DNA from: Terfezia claveryi
Taxonomy: Eukaryota; Ascomycota; Pezizomycetes; Pezizales; Pezizaceae
Length of the DNA: 64,000 nucleotides
Assembly (NCBI GenBank): GCA_015179025.1
Contig: WHUX01000065.1
Span: 186,001-250,000, forward strand
Reading direction: 5' to 3'
A program made the translations under genes and the position numbers. Shown here one piece after another: positions 46,430 to 59,146 of this stretch. Every line of letters begins with the position of its first letter. The first letter of the stretch is position 1. The notes beneath the pieces are model-generated. The model did no database searches and had not been told where the DNA came from. It saw only the letters and a program-made list of their open reading frames with translations.

Positions 46430-48823
46430 AAACTACAATAAATTTTGATACTGTGTTCCGCCAATTTTCAATTTATTTTCAGATACCTCGACCTGATGTT
46501 TTCTAAACTTGAGACTTAGGAGGTTGACTGAAAGTTGTGGAAGTAGGGTCACATGCAGAAGCAGAGTCAGCTCATCATTAGGGTTTGAACCACAGTTTGG
46601 TGAATATTACTTACCATAGCAACAAGTAGTACCCGTGAACTTAGTACTACCTGTGCGATACTAGAAGGTCTGAAGTGTGATGATCCTATCGATATTCTAT
46701 TCGTAGAAGAGAAAGAGAAGAAGTCGTGGTGGATCCGAAGGTTTTAACCTTACGGATCCAGTCAAATATCTATTGACCAGATCGAGTAAGTTGGTAGTAT
46801 CATCCCTAGAGGAACCTTGTTCCTACAGATACTGCCGCTATATATAGCGACTCTCGATTAGCAGAAACGACCCACTTGGTGCCCATTGTTTACATGTGAG
46901 TCTATGCTTCTCCAGCAGGGTGATAGTCCTGTCAATATAACTCGCTTTGATCAATTGCTAGATTATGAACATCACCAGCTCTGAATAATCCTTTAATAAT
47001 CATCTGTCTCTGTACTGGTGCTTTGCTCAGTCATATACTTACTTATATAGCTTCCTCTGACCCAGCCGCATAGTGGAAAGCTAATTTGATCATTGATATA
47101 TCAGTCTATGATGTCATTCTCCCTAAGGTCGAGCAGAAGACTATAAGAATTACGAAAGCGCGTGAGTAGTATGTTGGGTAATTCTTCATGTCGGTCGTAT
47201 GCAGCATACATGATCTGTGAGTTCAGGACCTTTTTTTTAATTTTTTTTTTTAAAAAAAAATCCTTTTTGTATTTTTACATACATGAGCCTCACGGCTATG
47301 GCCTATGAGAGGGGAAGGGCGTTGCATGGGGGAAGATGAGCATTACATTCCATATGTTCCGCTCCTTATTTTCTTGCCACCTGCAGAATTTTACCATGCG
47401 ACAGTAACATGGTGCTGCCTTTGAGGCAAATCATTGGCCCACCTTCCTGCCTGCGCATAGCTGATTTCACGAAGCAATTATTGTTATCTCTACCACGAAG
47501 CCTCCAGGAGTACCGTATGCTGACTCCCAACTCCTTGCGGGCGCTCTATGGTTGCGGAATGTGTTTTAGTATAACTTGTGGCGTATCCAAAGTTGCCAAA
47601 TATATCTGTTGCAGATAATGGTATGGCAGGTAGTTTGATTTGAGAGTAGGGTGAGTTGGTGCTGTATGAATTAGTTCACAGCTTGGGGCCTACAGTCCTA
47701 ACTTTGCAGCTGAAATGCACCCTGAAGCCTGCAAGAAAAAAAAGTTTTTGGACATACAAAAAGACTCCCTCGCGATGGCCTATAACGTGCACTCATCACA
47801 AGCATTTTGCAACAATATGGAGATAGCCGGGGAATGCACTGTGATTACCTTATTAAGACCTGTCTGCATGTTTCTATTCACCCAATCTCTATAAGGTATC
47901 TCAGCTAATGATAGCCTGGTTGGGTCATTTGGATGCATGACGATGCACTGAAGCATACGGGAGCTCGAACAAAACGTTGGGGTCACTTCAGTGACGGGAC
48001 TGGGGCCTGAGGGTTAGTGGAGATGAGTGTTTGCTTCAACCAAAGGAGATATGTGGATATAGAAGTTGCGATCATAGAGGGTGGTTGTTGTGGGTTGATA
48101 AAGGGTTGAGTGATTGAGGGTAACTATTGCGTATGATGTTACGAGGTACTGTACTACTGTAACTCTTGTGTAGTCTGGTTGGCACCAAGCAGACTACGTA
48201 CTGTACTTCTGTACTCGGTTAAAGCGGTGATACTCAAATCACGGGACCGTAACCTCTTCTTCGGAGTGATGCATCAAGTGTTTGAGAACACTTAAAAATT
48301 ATATATATAATTTTAAAATGAAATACTTTGTTTTTATTAAAAAAAATTTTTTTTTTATAAAAAGGGGGGTTTGCATTTAGCCTCTTATCATCCTTGTTTT
48401 TGTTTATGGTCTTTGATTATAGGACCGGGTTCTGCTACCCTGTGAGTTGGCATGTCGTCTCGACTGCTACCTAGTTTCGTATGCGGCTTAGCGGGGTGGG
48501 GAGGATGAAATGAAAAGGACCAACTGCATTAATTGTAGCACCGCCGTGTGGCGACATTTGCACACGAAACTTCTTGGACCCATCGCTTTCGATCCGGCTT
48601 TTGAAGGTGGAAGCCGTGGAGTAGGCTTAGTACCCGGCTTTCGCGCTCTCTCCTCTTGCGTCATTAGTATCATTCCAACTGTGGACAGCCCATATCCAAG
48701 GAATTCAGCTCCCACCACATTACATCGCAATCCCCACCACAAAACACACTCCACAAACAACACATCATCACCGCAACTTATTGGCAGAGGGCATTATAAT
48801 ACGCAGCGACGCTCTCGGGCAAA
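46430..48823. other. Gene-poor, repeat-like region
   Basis: Contains a near-perfect inverted repeat with GGATCCG arms at 46731-46759, an A/T palindrome at 47231-47260, the shared TAGTCTGGTTGGCAC motif at 48171-48185, and another A/T palindrome at 48339-48356. The mix suggests remnants of short mobile elements. No gene is supported. The right end holds the promoter of the coiled-coil gene. Confidence 0.45.
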
Positions 48824-51800
48824 ATGCCAAACTACTCATACAAAGTAAGGGTCTTGGCTGCGTTCGACTCGATCGCTCCTGGTCCGGTAGAACTTGGGGT
48901 GATAGGTACGTCGAGCGAGGTTACGCGATCCATGGTGGGAGCGGTCTGCTGACATTGTCAACAGAGAATGAGGTGAAAGCTACAAGTGAAGCAAACGGAA
49001 CTCCCCTACCACACACATGGAAGAAATGGATGAAAAAAGTAAGCCTATTTGACGTGAATTGTGCAAATCATGGTTGCTAAGCAACATCTATAGACCTTGG
49101 ATAAACTAGTTGAGGAGCGGTGGCTATTAAACGAAGGTCAGGAATACACAGCATCACTGCAGCTTAGGAATAGGATCAAGGAGGAGAAGGCTCGTCTTGA
49201 TGTGCCGATAGATAATCATGAGTGGAAGCTATTCGCTGTTATTGCAAGACGGCTACCCAACAAAGCCACCGATACTCCTAGCGCCCCTCAAACACCTGCA
49301 ATCCGAACTCCGCCAACACGAGCAAGCAAAAGGAAGAGTCTTGCAGTTGCTGTAGAAGTACCAAGAGGGGGGATATATGAGGGAAACGAAAATCAAGAAA
49401 ACAATGAAACTATTTTTGTTCGGGATGACGGTCGGCCTGATAAAGAATCCAAGAGGAGGCGATTAAGATACTCAGACCCCGGCGTCACTTCTTCTCAGAC
49501 CTCCTCGCAACGACGAAAGTCCTTATCCCGCCGTAAGAGCGTCGGAACTAGCCGGACGAACCGTAGACATACTATGGCAGTCCCACCACAATCACCACAC
49601 ATGCAAGAGATAGCTCAGGGTGTCTCCAGGGAGATTCAATTTATTCCATTAAGACAAGCTCTTTCCGCACGTACAAGGCGTGCCCTGCGGCGGAATCAGT
49701 TGAGTGAAGAGATGAATGATATTGATGAGGAAAGACGGGCTCTGCAGCGGAAGAACAGGGAGGAGCTGTCAAGGGTGCGTGCTGAGCTTGAGCGAGGGAG
49801 GCAGCTGATTGAAGAGCTACAAAGACAACTTCACGCTACCAGAATGGCGCCTCCAAGTGAAACAGGGTCAATAGGCCCTGGGTCGGTGGGAATGGCACCA
49901 ATCTATGAAGCCGATGCCGAGGAAGCCTTTTCCCCTCCTGCCTTTGGTTCATCAAGCGCACCCAGGACGCCCTTTAGATTCAATATGGGTAGTGCCCTTA
50001 CACCGGCCCTTAGACGATTTCAGAATGAAAATCAACGGGAGCCTGGAGAAACACCAATTTCACGGAGAGACAAAAAGATCAAAGCTTTAGAGGGCCAAAT
50101 TGAGCAACTACGTCAGGATATTCTTGATCGTGAGGAGGAGGAGAAGAGACGGGCGGAGGAGGAAGAAATCTACCATGAGGCTGAAGAGCAAATTCTTATG
50201 GAAGCTAAGGATATGTCTCAGGCCGATATGTCTTCGATGACTCCAGGTGATATATCGGTATCTGAGATCTGTGAAGAACCTATAACCCCAAGTACTAGAC
50301 GTAGTAGGATCAGGGTGTCTTTCGCAGACGAGGAGGAAGAGTTCACACCAATGATCTCAGCAGATTCAGATGATGAAGATGAGTTCCAGGCTCCTATCGG
50401 TGATTATAGCCTCGACCAAGAAGTTCAAGGCCCCTCTACTCCTATTCCAGCAACTGAAATCACACAAGCCATCACTGTTACCACAATCTCTGCCGCTCCC
50501 GAAATCGAACAAGAGAATGAAACTCTCAAGGCAGCAATAGACGTGTTGAAGCAGCGGGTTGAGGGCCTTGAGGAGGAATTGAAGAATACGAAGACACGAC
50601 CTGAAGCACGCGCTTCCGGAGTACAAACCGATCTAGTTGTCGATACGGAGAAAGTGAAGTTGAAGGAAATGATTGAAGCCTTGGAAGATAAGGCTGAGGT
50701 GTTGGAGCAATCTTCCTTGGAGGAAAGGGGGCGACTTTGGCAAAAGATTAGGGGTCATATTTCAGAAGCTCACAATTATGAAGGGGTGGAGGAGTTGGAT
50801 ATGGCCATCGACGAAATTCTCACCAACTTGGCACTCGCACAAAATACCGCCGATGAGCATCATAAAGCGTTTGAGGCTGCAGATAGGGATCTCAGGGTTG
50901 AGCGAATGTTGGCGGAAGAAAAGGCAAAGGAAAAGGCAGAGGAAAAGGCAGCTGAGATCGTCGAGTTGGAGGCCGAAAGGGATTCATTGTTGGAACAGGT
51001 GGAGAAATTGGAGGAAATTAAGTCGGACTTGGAGGGTCAAATGGCTGATCATGAAGCAGATGAGGAACGACTAGAGCGGGAGCTTGAAGATCACAGGAAG
51101 GAGCTAGCCGCAGAACAGAAGGAGTTAGAAATGAAGTCAAACGAACTGGAGGCAGCGGTTGCTGAGGCGGACAAACTGGAAAGGGACCTTGCAGAGCTTG
51201 GCGATGTCATTGATAAGGAAATTGCGGGGTTCTCCAATCCCCCTAGGGGTCCACTTACTACGATCTTGGAAAAGCTTCAGGTATACGCTGAAGTCGTCAA
51301 GGAGGAGAGGGAAACTCAACAGGCAAAACTTGAAGAACTCATGAAGTCCATAGCGGAGAAGGAGGATTTACTGGGGGACATCAGGGCGCAGCTCGCATCG
51401 CTTACAGAAAAGTATGATGAACTGGAGCAGATTAACGAGAAGCAACAGGCTCTCCTGGAGAAAAAAGACCAAGAGATTGAGGAACTCCAGGAGGGGCTTG
51501 CGTCTATTAAGATGCAACTCGAGGAGGCCCAGAAGACGAATGTCATGCTTGATGGAGTTATCGCTAGTAAGAATGAGAAGATCACCTCGCTCACCGACCA
51601 ATTGACATGGGCTACGGCAGATCTCGCGAATATCAAGGAGAAAAGAGAAGAAGCTCAGAGGCAAGTTGCTGAGTTGTTGGGCGAGCTTGAAAAGAAGAAC
51701 GAGGAGGTTGACAAACTGGACCTTGACTTGTCGAGCAAGGATCAGATGATCACTTCCCTTGAGGTTCAGCTTGTATCTGTCACCGAGCGGCTTTCCGCCC

Positions 51801-54523
51801 TTGATGAAAAGCACACTTCTAAGGAGCAGAAGGTTTTGGAACTCTCTAACGAGCTCCTCCGTGTAAAGGAGGAAGCCAAAGCCCAACTGGAGGAGCTAAA
51901 CGTTGAACTTGACGCAAAGAGCGGGAAGATCTTTGAGCTCCAGGAGGGCATGGATACCCTAACAAAACAGGTGGCCGAACTGCAAACGACTATCGAGCAA
52001 TTTAACAAGGAGCAAGGCTCCAAGGAGGCCAAGATTAATGAACTCAAGGACCAGGTCAAACAGAAGCTGAAAGCGATTGCCGAGCTCGAGACATTGAACG
52101 ACGTTATTCAGCTCAAGGACAAAGTTCTGGAAGAAATGGAGGCACGGGTTACTAGGCTTGGTGCTGACCTTGATGAGAAGGATCGGCTTCTGGCTTCGGC
52201 TTCGGCGAGTCTCGCTGCTCTGCGTGTTGAGGTTGCTAACAAGAATGTGTCCATCGAGTCCCTTGAGCATGACCTTAAGTTACTGAAGAACAGCGAGAAT
52301 GAACTTAGCGCCGCTCTCGCTGATAAGGATGGCAAGATGGATGAACTCTCTGAGGAGATCAATGAAGTGAACAACACTTTTGCCGAGAAATCCCATCAGG
52401 TAGAGGACTTGAAGGCCGAAATTTCATCTTCGAACAAAGCCATTGAAGTGAAAGAAGAGCAGACCCGTGCCCTCCAGGGAGAAATTGACAATCTCAATTA
52501 CCGTCTGGAGTCTTATGCGGCCAAGATCCAGAAGCTCGAAGAGGATGTCGCCATTCTCCAGCGCGCTAATGAGCAGAAGGAAATTACCATTCAGGAACTC
52601 AATGGCACAATCGCCAATCTCAATAAGACTATTGCAGAACGTGACGATGCTACTGCCACTCTTACCAGGGCTGCACAAGAGAAGGAGGAATTGATTATCA
52701 CGTTGAATGAGGACATTATCGAACTCAATGAGCAAATCTCTTCTCTCAGCGACGACCTCATATCAATCCAAAGCCAGCGGGACATTGCAGATGGTAAGAT
52801 CAAGGAACTCATGGAAAGCGTTGCTCAAAAAGATGAGAGAATTGCTGAGCTTGAGAAGCTCTACGACGTTATTGCTACCAAGAACACGGAGATTGATTCA
52901 CTCAATGACACAATAGACGACCTTAGGATCCAGCTTTCTGATTTAAATGAGCGATATGCTGCTGCAGAGGCAAGGGTCGAAGAACTGGTTGAGGAGGTAG
53001 CGAGGAAGCAGAGAACTATCACTCAATTGGAAGCTGATTTGAACTCGAGCACTCTTCGTGAGACTGAAACCAACAAACGTTACATGGACGCAATCATCGT
53101 GCAAGATACTCTCAAAGAAGAGCTCGAAAGGATGCAATCTGCTGTGGATGATCTGAAGGCTGCTCTGGATGGTAAGGATGAGGAGATTGCTGCTCTCCAG
53201 CAGAAATGTACCGACCTTGAGACGCGTATGCGTGAACAGATTGTTAACCATTCGGAGCATCTGAAAGATCTCAGGGCACAGCTTGAGCGAGAGAGAAATG
53301 AAGCTGTGGATGTGCTACACTTGAAGCTGCAAGAGGCTCTTAATTGCAAGGCGGAGCTAGAAGCGGATCTTCAAGCTACTATGTCTGAATATAAAGAAAT
53401 CGTCATTGAATTGAAGTCTAAGATCGAGGGGTTAGAGGGAGAAGTGGAGGGATTGAAGGGCAAGAATGAGCAGACGTCCGTAGAGATGAAGAGGCTGGAA
53501 GGAGCTAAGGATGCTATAATTGCCGAGTTGGAGGAGACGGTGAGGGAGGTGGCGCAGGCGAAGGATAAAAGCGAGGCAGAGTTGGAAGAGCAGATTGAGC
53601 AGAAGAGGATGGCTCTGGCGGAGAAGGAGAAGGAGCTTGCTGATATTGAGCTCGCCGCACAGAAAGAGAAGCATGCCTTGAGGATTGAGCTTAATAAGCA
53701 GTACGAAGAAATCTCACGTTTTCAAGACAAGATCACTCAGCTCGAAATACAGCTTGAGGAGTCTGTTGAGGAGGAGAATCGTTTGGAGGAAGAGATTCTG
53801 GAGTATGAACAATCGACACAACTTCTGAAGGAAGACGCAGCGAAGATCAAAGCTGCTCTTGAAAGCAACAATCAGGAGCTAGCCAAGGAAATCGATGCAC
53901 TCCGGTTCGAGCTTCTCAGAGCCCGAGATGAGTTGAAGCAGGAGATTGAGCTGCATGCCAACAACATTGAGGAGAAGGATTCCAAGATTGCTGAGCTGAC
54001 CAAGATTATCGATGACTATAAGGAAGAAGGGGCCTCGTTAAAGAAGAGGATATCCGCTTTGAATGTTACCAATGAGAAGTGGAGACAAAAGTACAATCGC
54101 GCTATCGAGGACAGCACAGCGGAGTTCGACACAATTCAGAATAATCTATGGAAGATTGCCTCAGGTGTCAAGGAACGGAAGGCACAGTTCTTGCAACGCT
54201 CCACAGACCGCTTACTTGCCCAGGAAGGAGAACAGGAGGAGGATGAGCATGATCAATTGCAAATCGAGGGTACCCATGAAGGCGCCAGTACTGCGGGTGG
54301 CTTAATGAGCCCCGATGCAACTACAAATGTATCGTTTATGTCTCCACCAACCCCAGAGTCTACCCAACATTTCGCCCCCTTGTCCTCACGTATCATAAGT
54401 CTCACGACGCATGCTGGAAAGAAGAGGAGATTCGATAGTGGAATCGGGGTTGATGAAGAGGAAGAGGATGAAGTAGCGCGATTTGAAGAGTATGGAAGCC
54501 AACGCAGGGGTTTCTTGGCCTGA
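48824..54523 (+). CDS. Very large coiled-coil protein (about 1850 residues), function unknown
   Basis: The main exon is 49094-54523 (1810 codons). It is joined through a 54-nt intron to an upstream exon ending at 49038 (HTWKKWMKK). A plausible first exon starts at ATG 48824 (MPNYSYK followed by GTAAGG). The only phase-compatible acceptor I see is at 48915, so the 5' end is tentative. The protein has a basic, Ser/Arg-rich N-terminal part (SQRRKSLSRRKSVGTSRTNR), short coiled coils, an acidic stretch, then about 1200 residues of almost unbroken heptads rich in Glu, Lys, Leu and Gln. The C-terminal tail contains GKKRRFDSGIGVDEEEE, possibly a nuclear localisation signal. The texture resembles Uso1-, SMC- or spindle-pole-type coiled coils, but no ATPase or known anchoring domain is visible. 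Composition rather than homology drives those resemblances. Confidence 0.8.
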
Positions 54524-56306
54524 AGGGCATTAGAAATGAACGCAGCCTACAAGTGCTGCATTTTTATCTTACAAGGGTTCATGAGCATCCTTTTCTTTGG
54601 TCTATTTCGAGGCGGCTTGGTTATATAAGTTGAGCATTTCTGGTAATTCATGAAACTTGGTAGGTCCTGTGTCCTTTATGTGCTCACTTGTGGGTATGAT
54701 GTCCCTGTCTTTCTTGGTTGTTTTGATTTCCTTTGGGGCTGTGATGAGTGTTTATGGTTTCTGACCTGGTTAGTTGGCTGTCGTCCTGTGTTTCTTGTTT
54801 AATGCTTATACGCGTAATGATCGGTAGGGATAATCTGCCCTTGTTTGGTATTGTATATTTGATGGCCTTGATTTTTACTTTTGTGAGCGGATGCATCTGT
54901 TACTCGTTGGTCGTGTTCTGATTCTGGGAAAATTGGCTTGCTTTATGTGCGTTTTGCCCTTTTAGGTTTTTGTGTTTGACGCTTCTCTCTTCCATTTTTT
55001 GATATGGGGCGGGTATGGTGCGGGTATGGGAGGGAGGAAGGAAATGATGCAGGCTGACGTACTGCCTATCCGGTGGGAGAAGACGGGAGAGTGAGATGGA
55101 AGGGATGTTTGATGTCGGTCTAAATTAGTATTGTTTACATACATGGTTCGGCTGTCTTTCTGTGACCGTGAACTGTAAGCAGCTACAGCAAGCTATACCT
55201 GTCTCGAACCCAGACGCTTACACAGACTATGTAACTATGTAGTGGTAGTGGCGTTTCCCTTGTGGAAGCTCAAGTTGCAGTTGCCTGATAAGGTAGTTGT
55301 ATAAGCCGGCTTTGGCTCCATCATGTAGCACAATATACCCAATAAGAATCGTCGGGGTAATATGCTAAGATAGAATATATTCTTATATCGAATATGAGGG
55401 TAAGTACTTGTCTCAAAATAGGAATAACTAGCTACAGGTTGGAATAGGAGGACCAGAAATAACCACAGAGGAGACGAGAATGGCAGTGATCTGTGTTTAT
55501 TGCATTTCCTTTTGTCTTCAAGTTGAGCAGCTTCAATGAATTGACGTTCGCGATAGAAAAGCTGTTCTGTAGTATCATTGAGCCGTTCTGATTGGAAGGT
55601 AAATAAATGTCTCAAGAGCAGCTAGCTTGTTGACCCATAACTGAATGCCTCAACCGGAATCGGCCGATATATAGATATGTAGCAAGAATTCTTATCTGAA
55701 CGCCTTCCTCATTATCAATAACTTCATCCCCTGGAGTAACAAATGCTTGAATCATAGCCTGTGTTGAATGACACTGAGGCATCTTGTGCCAACCAGACTA
55801 CTGAGGCATGAGAGATAATCTTTCCTATTCTGGCTAGTCTTAATTACTTTAAATCTTTTTTAGAGAAATACTCAGTACTCGTGTGTACCTCCGACTCTCG
55901 CGATAAGAATGTTAGAAATAATTTCCTATTCTTATTTCGTATAGGGGCGAGGTTCGGGGTGGGGGGGTTTTCATATTCTTATATTGAGATGGCCACATGC
56001 ACTACATAGTTCTCACGTGACTGGCCCTTCTTCCTCATATGGTAGTCAACTCAAGTCCGGGTGCCTAAATGAAGCAAGGTTCTTCTGTTTGTTTTGCTAA
56101 CCAATAATCTTTTCTTTATTTGTTTCTAGAGGGTAACAGTCAAAGGGCTCCACGGCCAAGGCGCCGACCTCTTTATTCACGTATGACATCACTCTTATTG
56201 AAATCGTTCGCAGTTCCCATCTCTAGTTGATATACCAAATTATCCACACAGCCCCACAGAAGGCACAATCCATACTCAATACTACTTTCACAATCATAAT
56301 CATTAA
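54524..56306. other. Intergenic region of 1.8 kb
   Basis: Holds the 3' flank of the coiled-coil gene, a third copy of the shared motif (reverse orientation, 55786-55800) flanked by ACTGAGGCAT direct repeats, and the promoter of the transporter gene. Short frames here have no support. Confidence 0.4.
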
Positions 56307-58400
56307 ATGGAAGCACCCCACCACCACGACCATCACCACTACAGCCACCACCACAACCACAACCACCACCGCAGGAAATCCAACACAATCACAGCACCCC
56401 TACACAGGCCTCCTACTCTCTCGCGATCAAACAGCAATACACTCCACTACCAGACATTTCCCACGAAGCCTCCCTCAGGCAAGGGCCAGCCTCCGGGTTT
56501 CAACACCCCTAGGTCTCGAAGAGCAAGTTTCTCAAGTAGGCAAAGCAGTGGAGTCCGTGGGAGATGGGAAGATGACGACGCGGTGTCAATTGCCGGGGAT
56601 GTTGACTTTTCCGGGAATGGCAATGATGGTAACGGGAGGAAGAGTTGCGCATCGGCACCAACACGGCAACTCGCAGTACTAGCGATAATAAGTCTCGCTG
56701 AACAGGCTGCGTTGAATTCAATCTCGCCATATTTACCTCACATGACGGCTTCCTTCCCAGGGATAGACTCGACTAAGGTTGGGTTGTATGTGGGCGTGAT
56801 AGCAAGTTCCTTTGCTGCTGCGCAAATGGCTACGAATTTTTTTTGGGGGCGGTTGAGTGATCGGATTGGCCGGAAACCCGTAATACTTTTCGGGACACTT
56901 GGGACTGCAGCTGGGTTTTTGGCGTTTGGGTATGTGAAGAACTTATGGCAGGCTGCGGTTGTGCAGGCGTTCATTGGTGTGGTGAATGGGAATGCGGGGG
57001 TGGTGAGCACGGTATTGGGAGAGATTACAGATAAGCACAATCAGGGTTCGTCGTTTGCGTATCTTCCTATGGTGTATAGCCTGGGTTCGATTTTGGGTCC
57101 CATTATGGGTGGGTCATTGGCCGGTCCTCCATCGTTGATGGTTTCCAAAAAGTATCCCTTTCTTTTACCTAACCTCGTGAGTACCGTTATCCTTTTGGTG
57201 GATTTTGCAATATCGATGTTCTATCTCGAAGAGTCGCTTGAGCAAGCTCAAGAGCTTCCTCCCCTGGGAACGCGGGTACAGAATCTGTTCTTTTGGCTAT
57301 GGCAATTTACTGCCGGAGCGGCGAAGCCGTCTTACCTCAGGGGGAAATTCGAGAATCATAGGAGGAAAGGTCCACAAGCGACTTGTACCAATCACCAACA
57401 CCGCCATCATAAACACACCGTCCAAGACTGCCCGCACAATGCTCACCACCCATCAGCAATCCCCCGACGATTATCAACAGCCCTCGGCTCCCCTCCTCGG
57501 TTATTTCCTCGCTCGCGATCACTAAGTCGAAATTCTGCTGCAATTGAAGAGGAATTCAAAGAAATCATCCTCACGCCATCAATCCTCCTCCTGCTAGCTG
57601 CTTATTTCGTTTTCAACTTGTCAAATATCACATTTTCCTCTCTGTATCCAATCTTTGTCTCCACCTCGCCCCCCACCGGACGTGGGTTGAGCCCAAGGGA
57701 AATAGGGCTAACACTATCTTTCACCGGCCTCGCAGCAATACTGTTTCAAATCTGCGCAGGTATCGGCACAAATATAACAGACAAAGTTGGTAATAAGAAC
57801 GGCTTTCAGGTCGCCATGGTTGGCATGGTAGCCTCCTTCTTCCTCATGCCACTTACCTGGTCCGAGGGGAAATGGTTAATGTACGGATCTATCTCTGGCG
57901 TACTATTAATCAAAAGTATTGCAAATGTCCTAGGATTTACATGTGCATTAATCATGGTTACAAATGCAAGTCCGGATAAAAGTGTGCTGGGGAGGATTAA
58001 TGGGTTAGCGCAGACACTTGCTGCGGCGGGAAGGGCGGTAGGGCCGTTTTTGAGTGGGGGGTTGTGGAGTTTAGCGGTGAAGGAGGGTGGAGGGCGGAAG
58101 GCGGGGTGGTTAACATGGTGGGGGTTTGGAGCGGTAGCGGCTGCGGGGGTGGGGTTGGCGGTGGGGATTAGAGGGGGCCAGATGGAGACAGAGGGGGATG
58201 AGGAGGAGGGTGTGCCGGAGGGTGCGGGAGAGTCCAGCCCAGACATTGGGAGTGGGAGTGGGAGTAATGAGAGTGCGAGTAGTCAGGTATTCATTGAGGA
58301 TGAGGATGAAGATTTGGAGGATTTTAGGAGGGGGAGGAGGGCAGAGAGGGAGAGGTTGTTGGGGCGTAGTAGTGGGATGGGAGTGAGTACTGGAAGGTGA
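56307..58400 (+). CDS. Major facilitator superfamily transporter
   Basis: A single-exon protein of 697 residues. The first 110 residues are a His-rich and then Ser-rich cytosolic tail (HHDHHHYSHHHNHNHHRRKS). The transporter core follows with about twelve hydrophobic segments. The MFS loop 2-3 motif is clear: FFWGRLSDRIGRKPVILFGT. A GEITDKHNQGSSFAYLPMVY stretch and GSILGPIMGG are typical of the fungal subgroup related to yeast YCR023C and plant ZIF-like proteins. A long hydrophilic central loop (about residues 340-420) separates the two six-helix halves, and the C terminus is acidic. The substrate is not predictable. The His-rich tail suggests possible metal binding, which is an inference. Confidence 0.88.
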   Translation: MEAPHHHDHHHYSHHHNHNHHRRKSNTITAPLHRPPTLSRSNSNTLHYQTFPTKPPSGKGQPPGFNTPRSRRASFSSRQSSGVRGRWEDDDAVSIAGDVDFSGNGNDGNGRKSCASAPTRQLAVLAIISLAEQAALNSISPYLPHMTASFPGIDSTKVGLYVGVIASSFAAAQMATNFFWGRLSDRIGRKPVILFGTLGTAAGFLAFGYVKNLWQAAVVQAFIGVVNGNAGVVSTVLGEITDKHNQGSSFAYLPMVYSLGSILGPIMGGSLAGPPSLMVSKKYPFLLPNLVSTVILLVDFAISMFYLEESLEQAQELPPLGTRVQNLFFWLWQFTAGAAKPSYLRGKFENHRRKGPQATCTNHQHRHHKHTVQDCPHNAHHPSAIPRRLSTALGSPPRLFPRSRSLSRNSAAIEEEFKEIILTPSILLLLAAYFVFNLSNITFSSLYPIFVSTSPPTGRGLSPREIGLTLSFTGLAAILFQICAGIGTNITDKVGNKNGFQVAMVGMVASFFLMPLTWSEGKWLMYGSISGVLLIKSIANVLGFTCALIMVTNASPDKSVLGRINGLAQTLAAAGRAVGPFLSGGLWSLAVKEGGGRKAGWLTWWGFGAVAAAGVGLAVGIRGGQMETEGDEEEGVPEGAGESSPDIGSGSGSNESASSQVFIEDEDEDLEDFRRGRRAERERLLGRSSGMGVSTGR

Positions 58401-59146
58401 AGAATAAAGGATGCAGAAGCCTGTGTTGGGGAAGTACTCTTGAACATGAAGCATGAGACATTCATATGAAATCTATAACGTATACAAGAAGTTTCTGCGA
58501 TGTTGTTTCTGGCTCTACTGAAGTGAATTTGGTCTGTTCGTCAAGTTACGGCTAGGGTGCATTGTAACCGATATATTCCTTTTTTGGAATTGATCTGAGT
58601 CCACATTGTATATAAGTTGCTTTGAAGATTCATTATTGATACAGTACCTATTGTTGATCTAGCTATCGGTCTCATGGTGCATAGTATCATTTGATTAACA
58701 TACTGAACAGACAAGGATCATTTGTACGTACTTTCATATGTAGTCAGCTCACAGTCGACATCGGTATCTAAGGTATCTAACAAGGCTGAGTCCGGTTGCA
58801 ATTGACTAGAGCACTGCTACTTATCAGGTAAGCCTAGTTTGATTTGCTGCCTTATCCCGATTTAGCACAGAACTGTCCTTCTTTACAAAAAGAGGGTAGA
58901 CACAAATGCTACACCTCAAACCAGACAACACCGGTATCAGGTCATTATTGATTGAGACCTTTAGGCATAAGTTATCGTTGCTGGATTCCTTCATAGGCTT
59001 CTCTACCTTCGGATCCTCTTTTGTGCCCTCAATTCGACGAAGTATAACCATACAACGAGTGCTTCAAATCTGGGGATCTTGGCCAGAGGGGCAGAGCCTT
59101 GAATCCTGAGTATTGAAAGGTTTACAGACCGTATAGTGACGGAGAT
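58401..59146. other. Intergenic
   Basis: 3' flank of the transporter gene and promoter of the SGNH-like gene. Nothing else was recognised. Confidence 0.4.
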
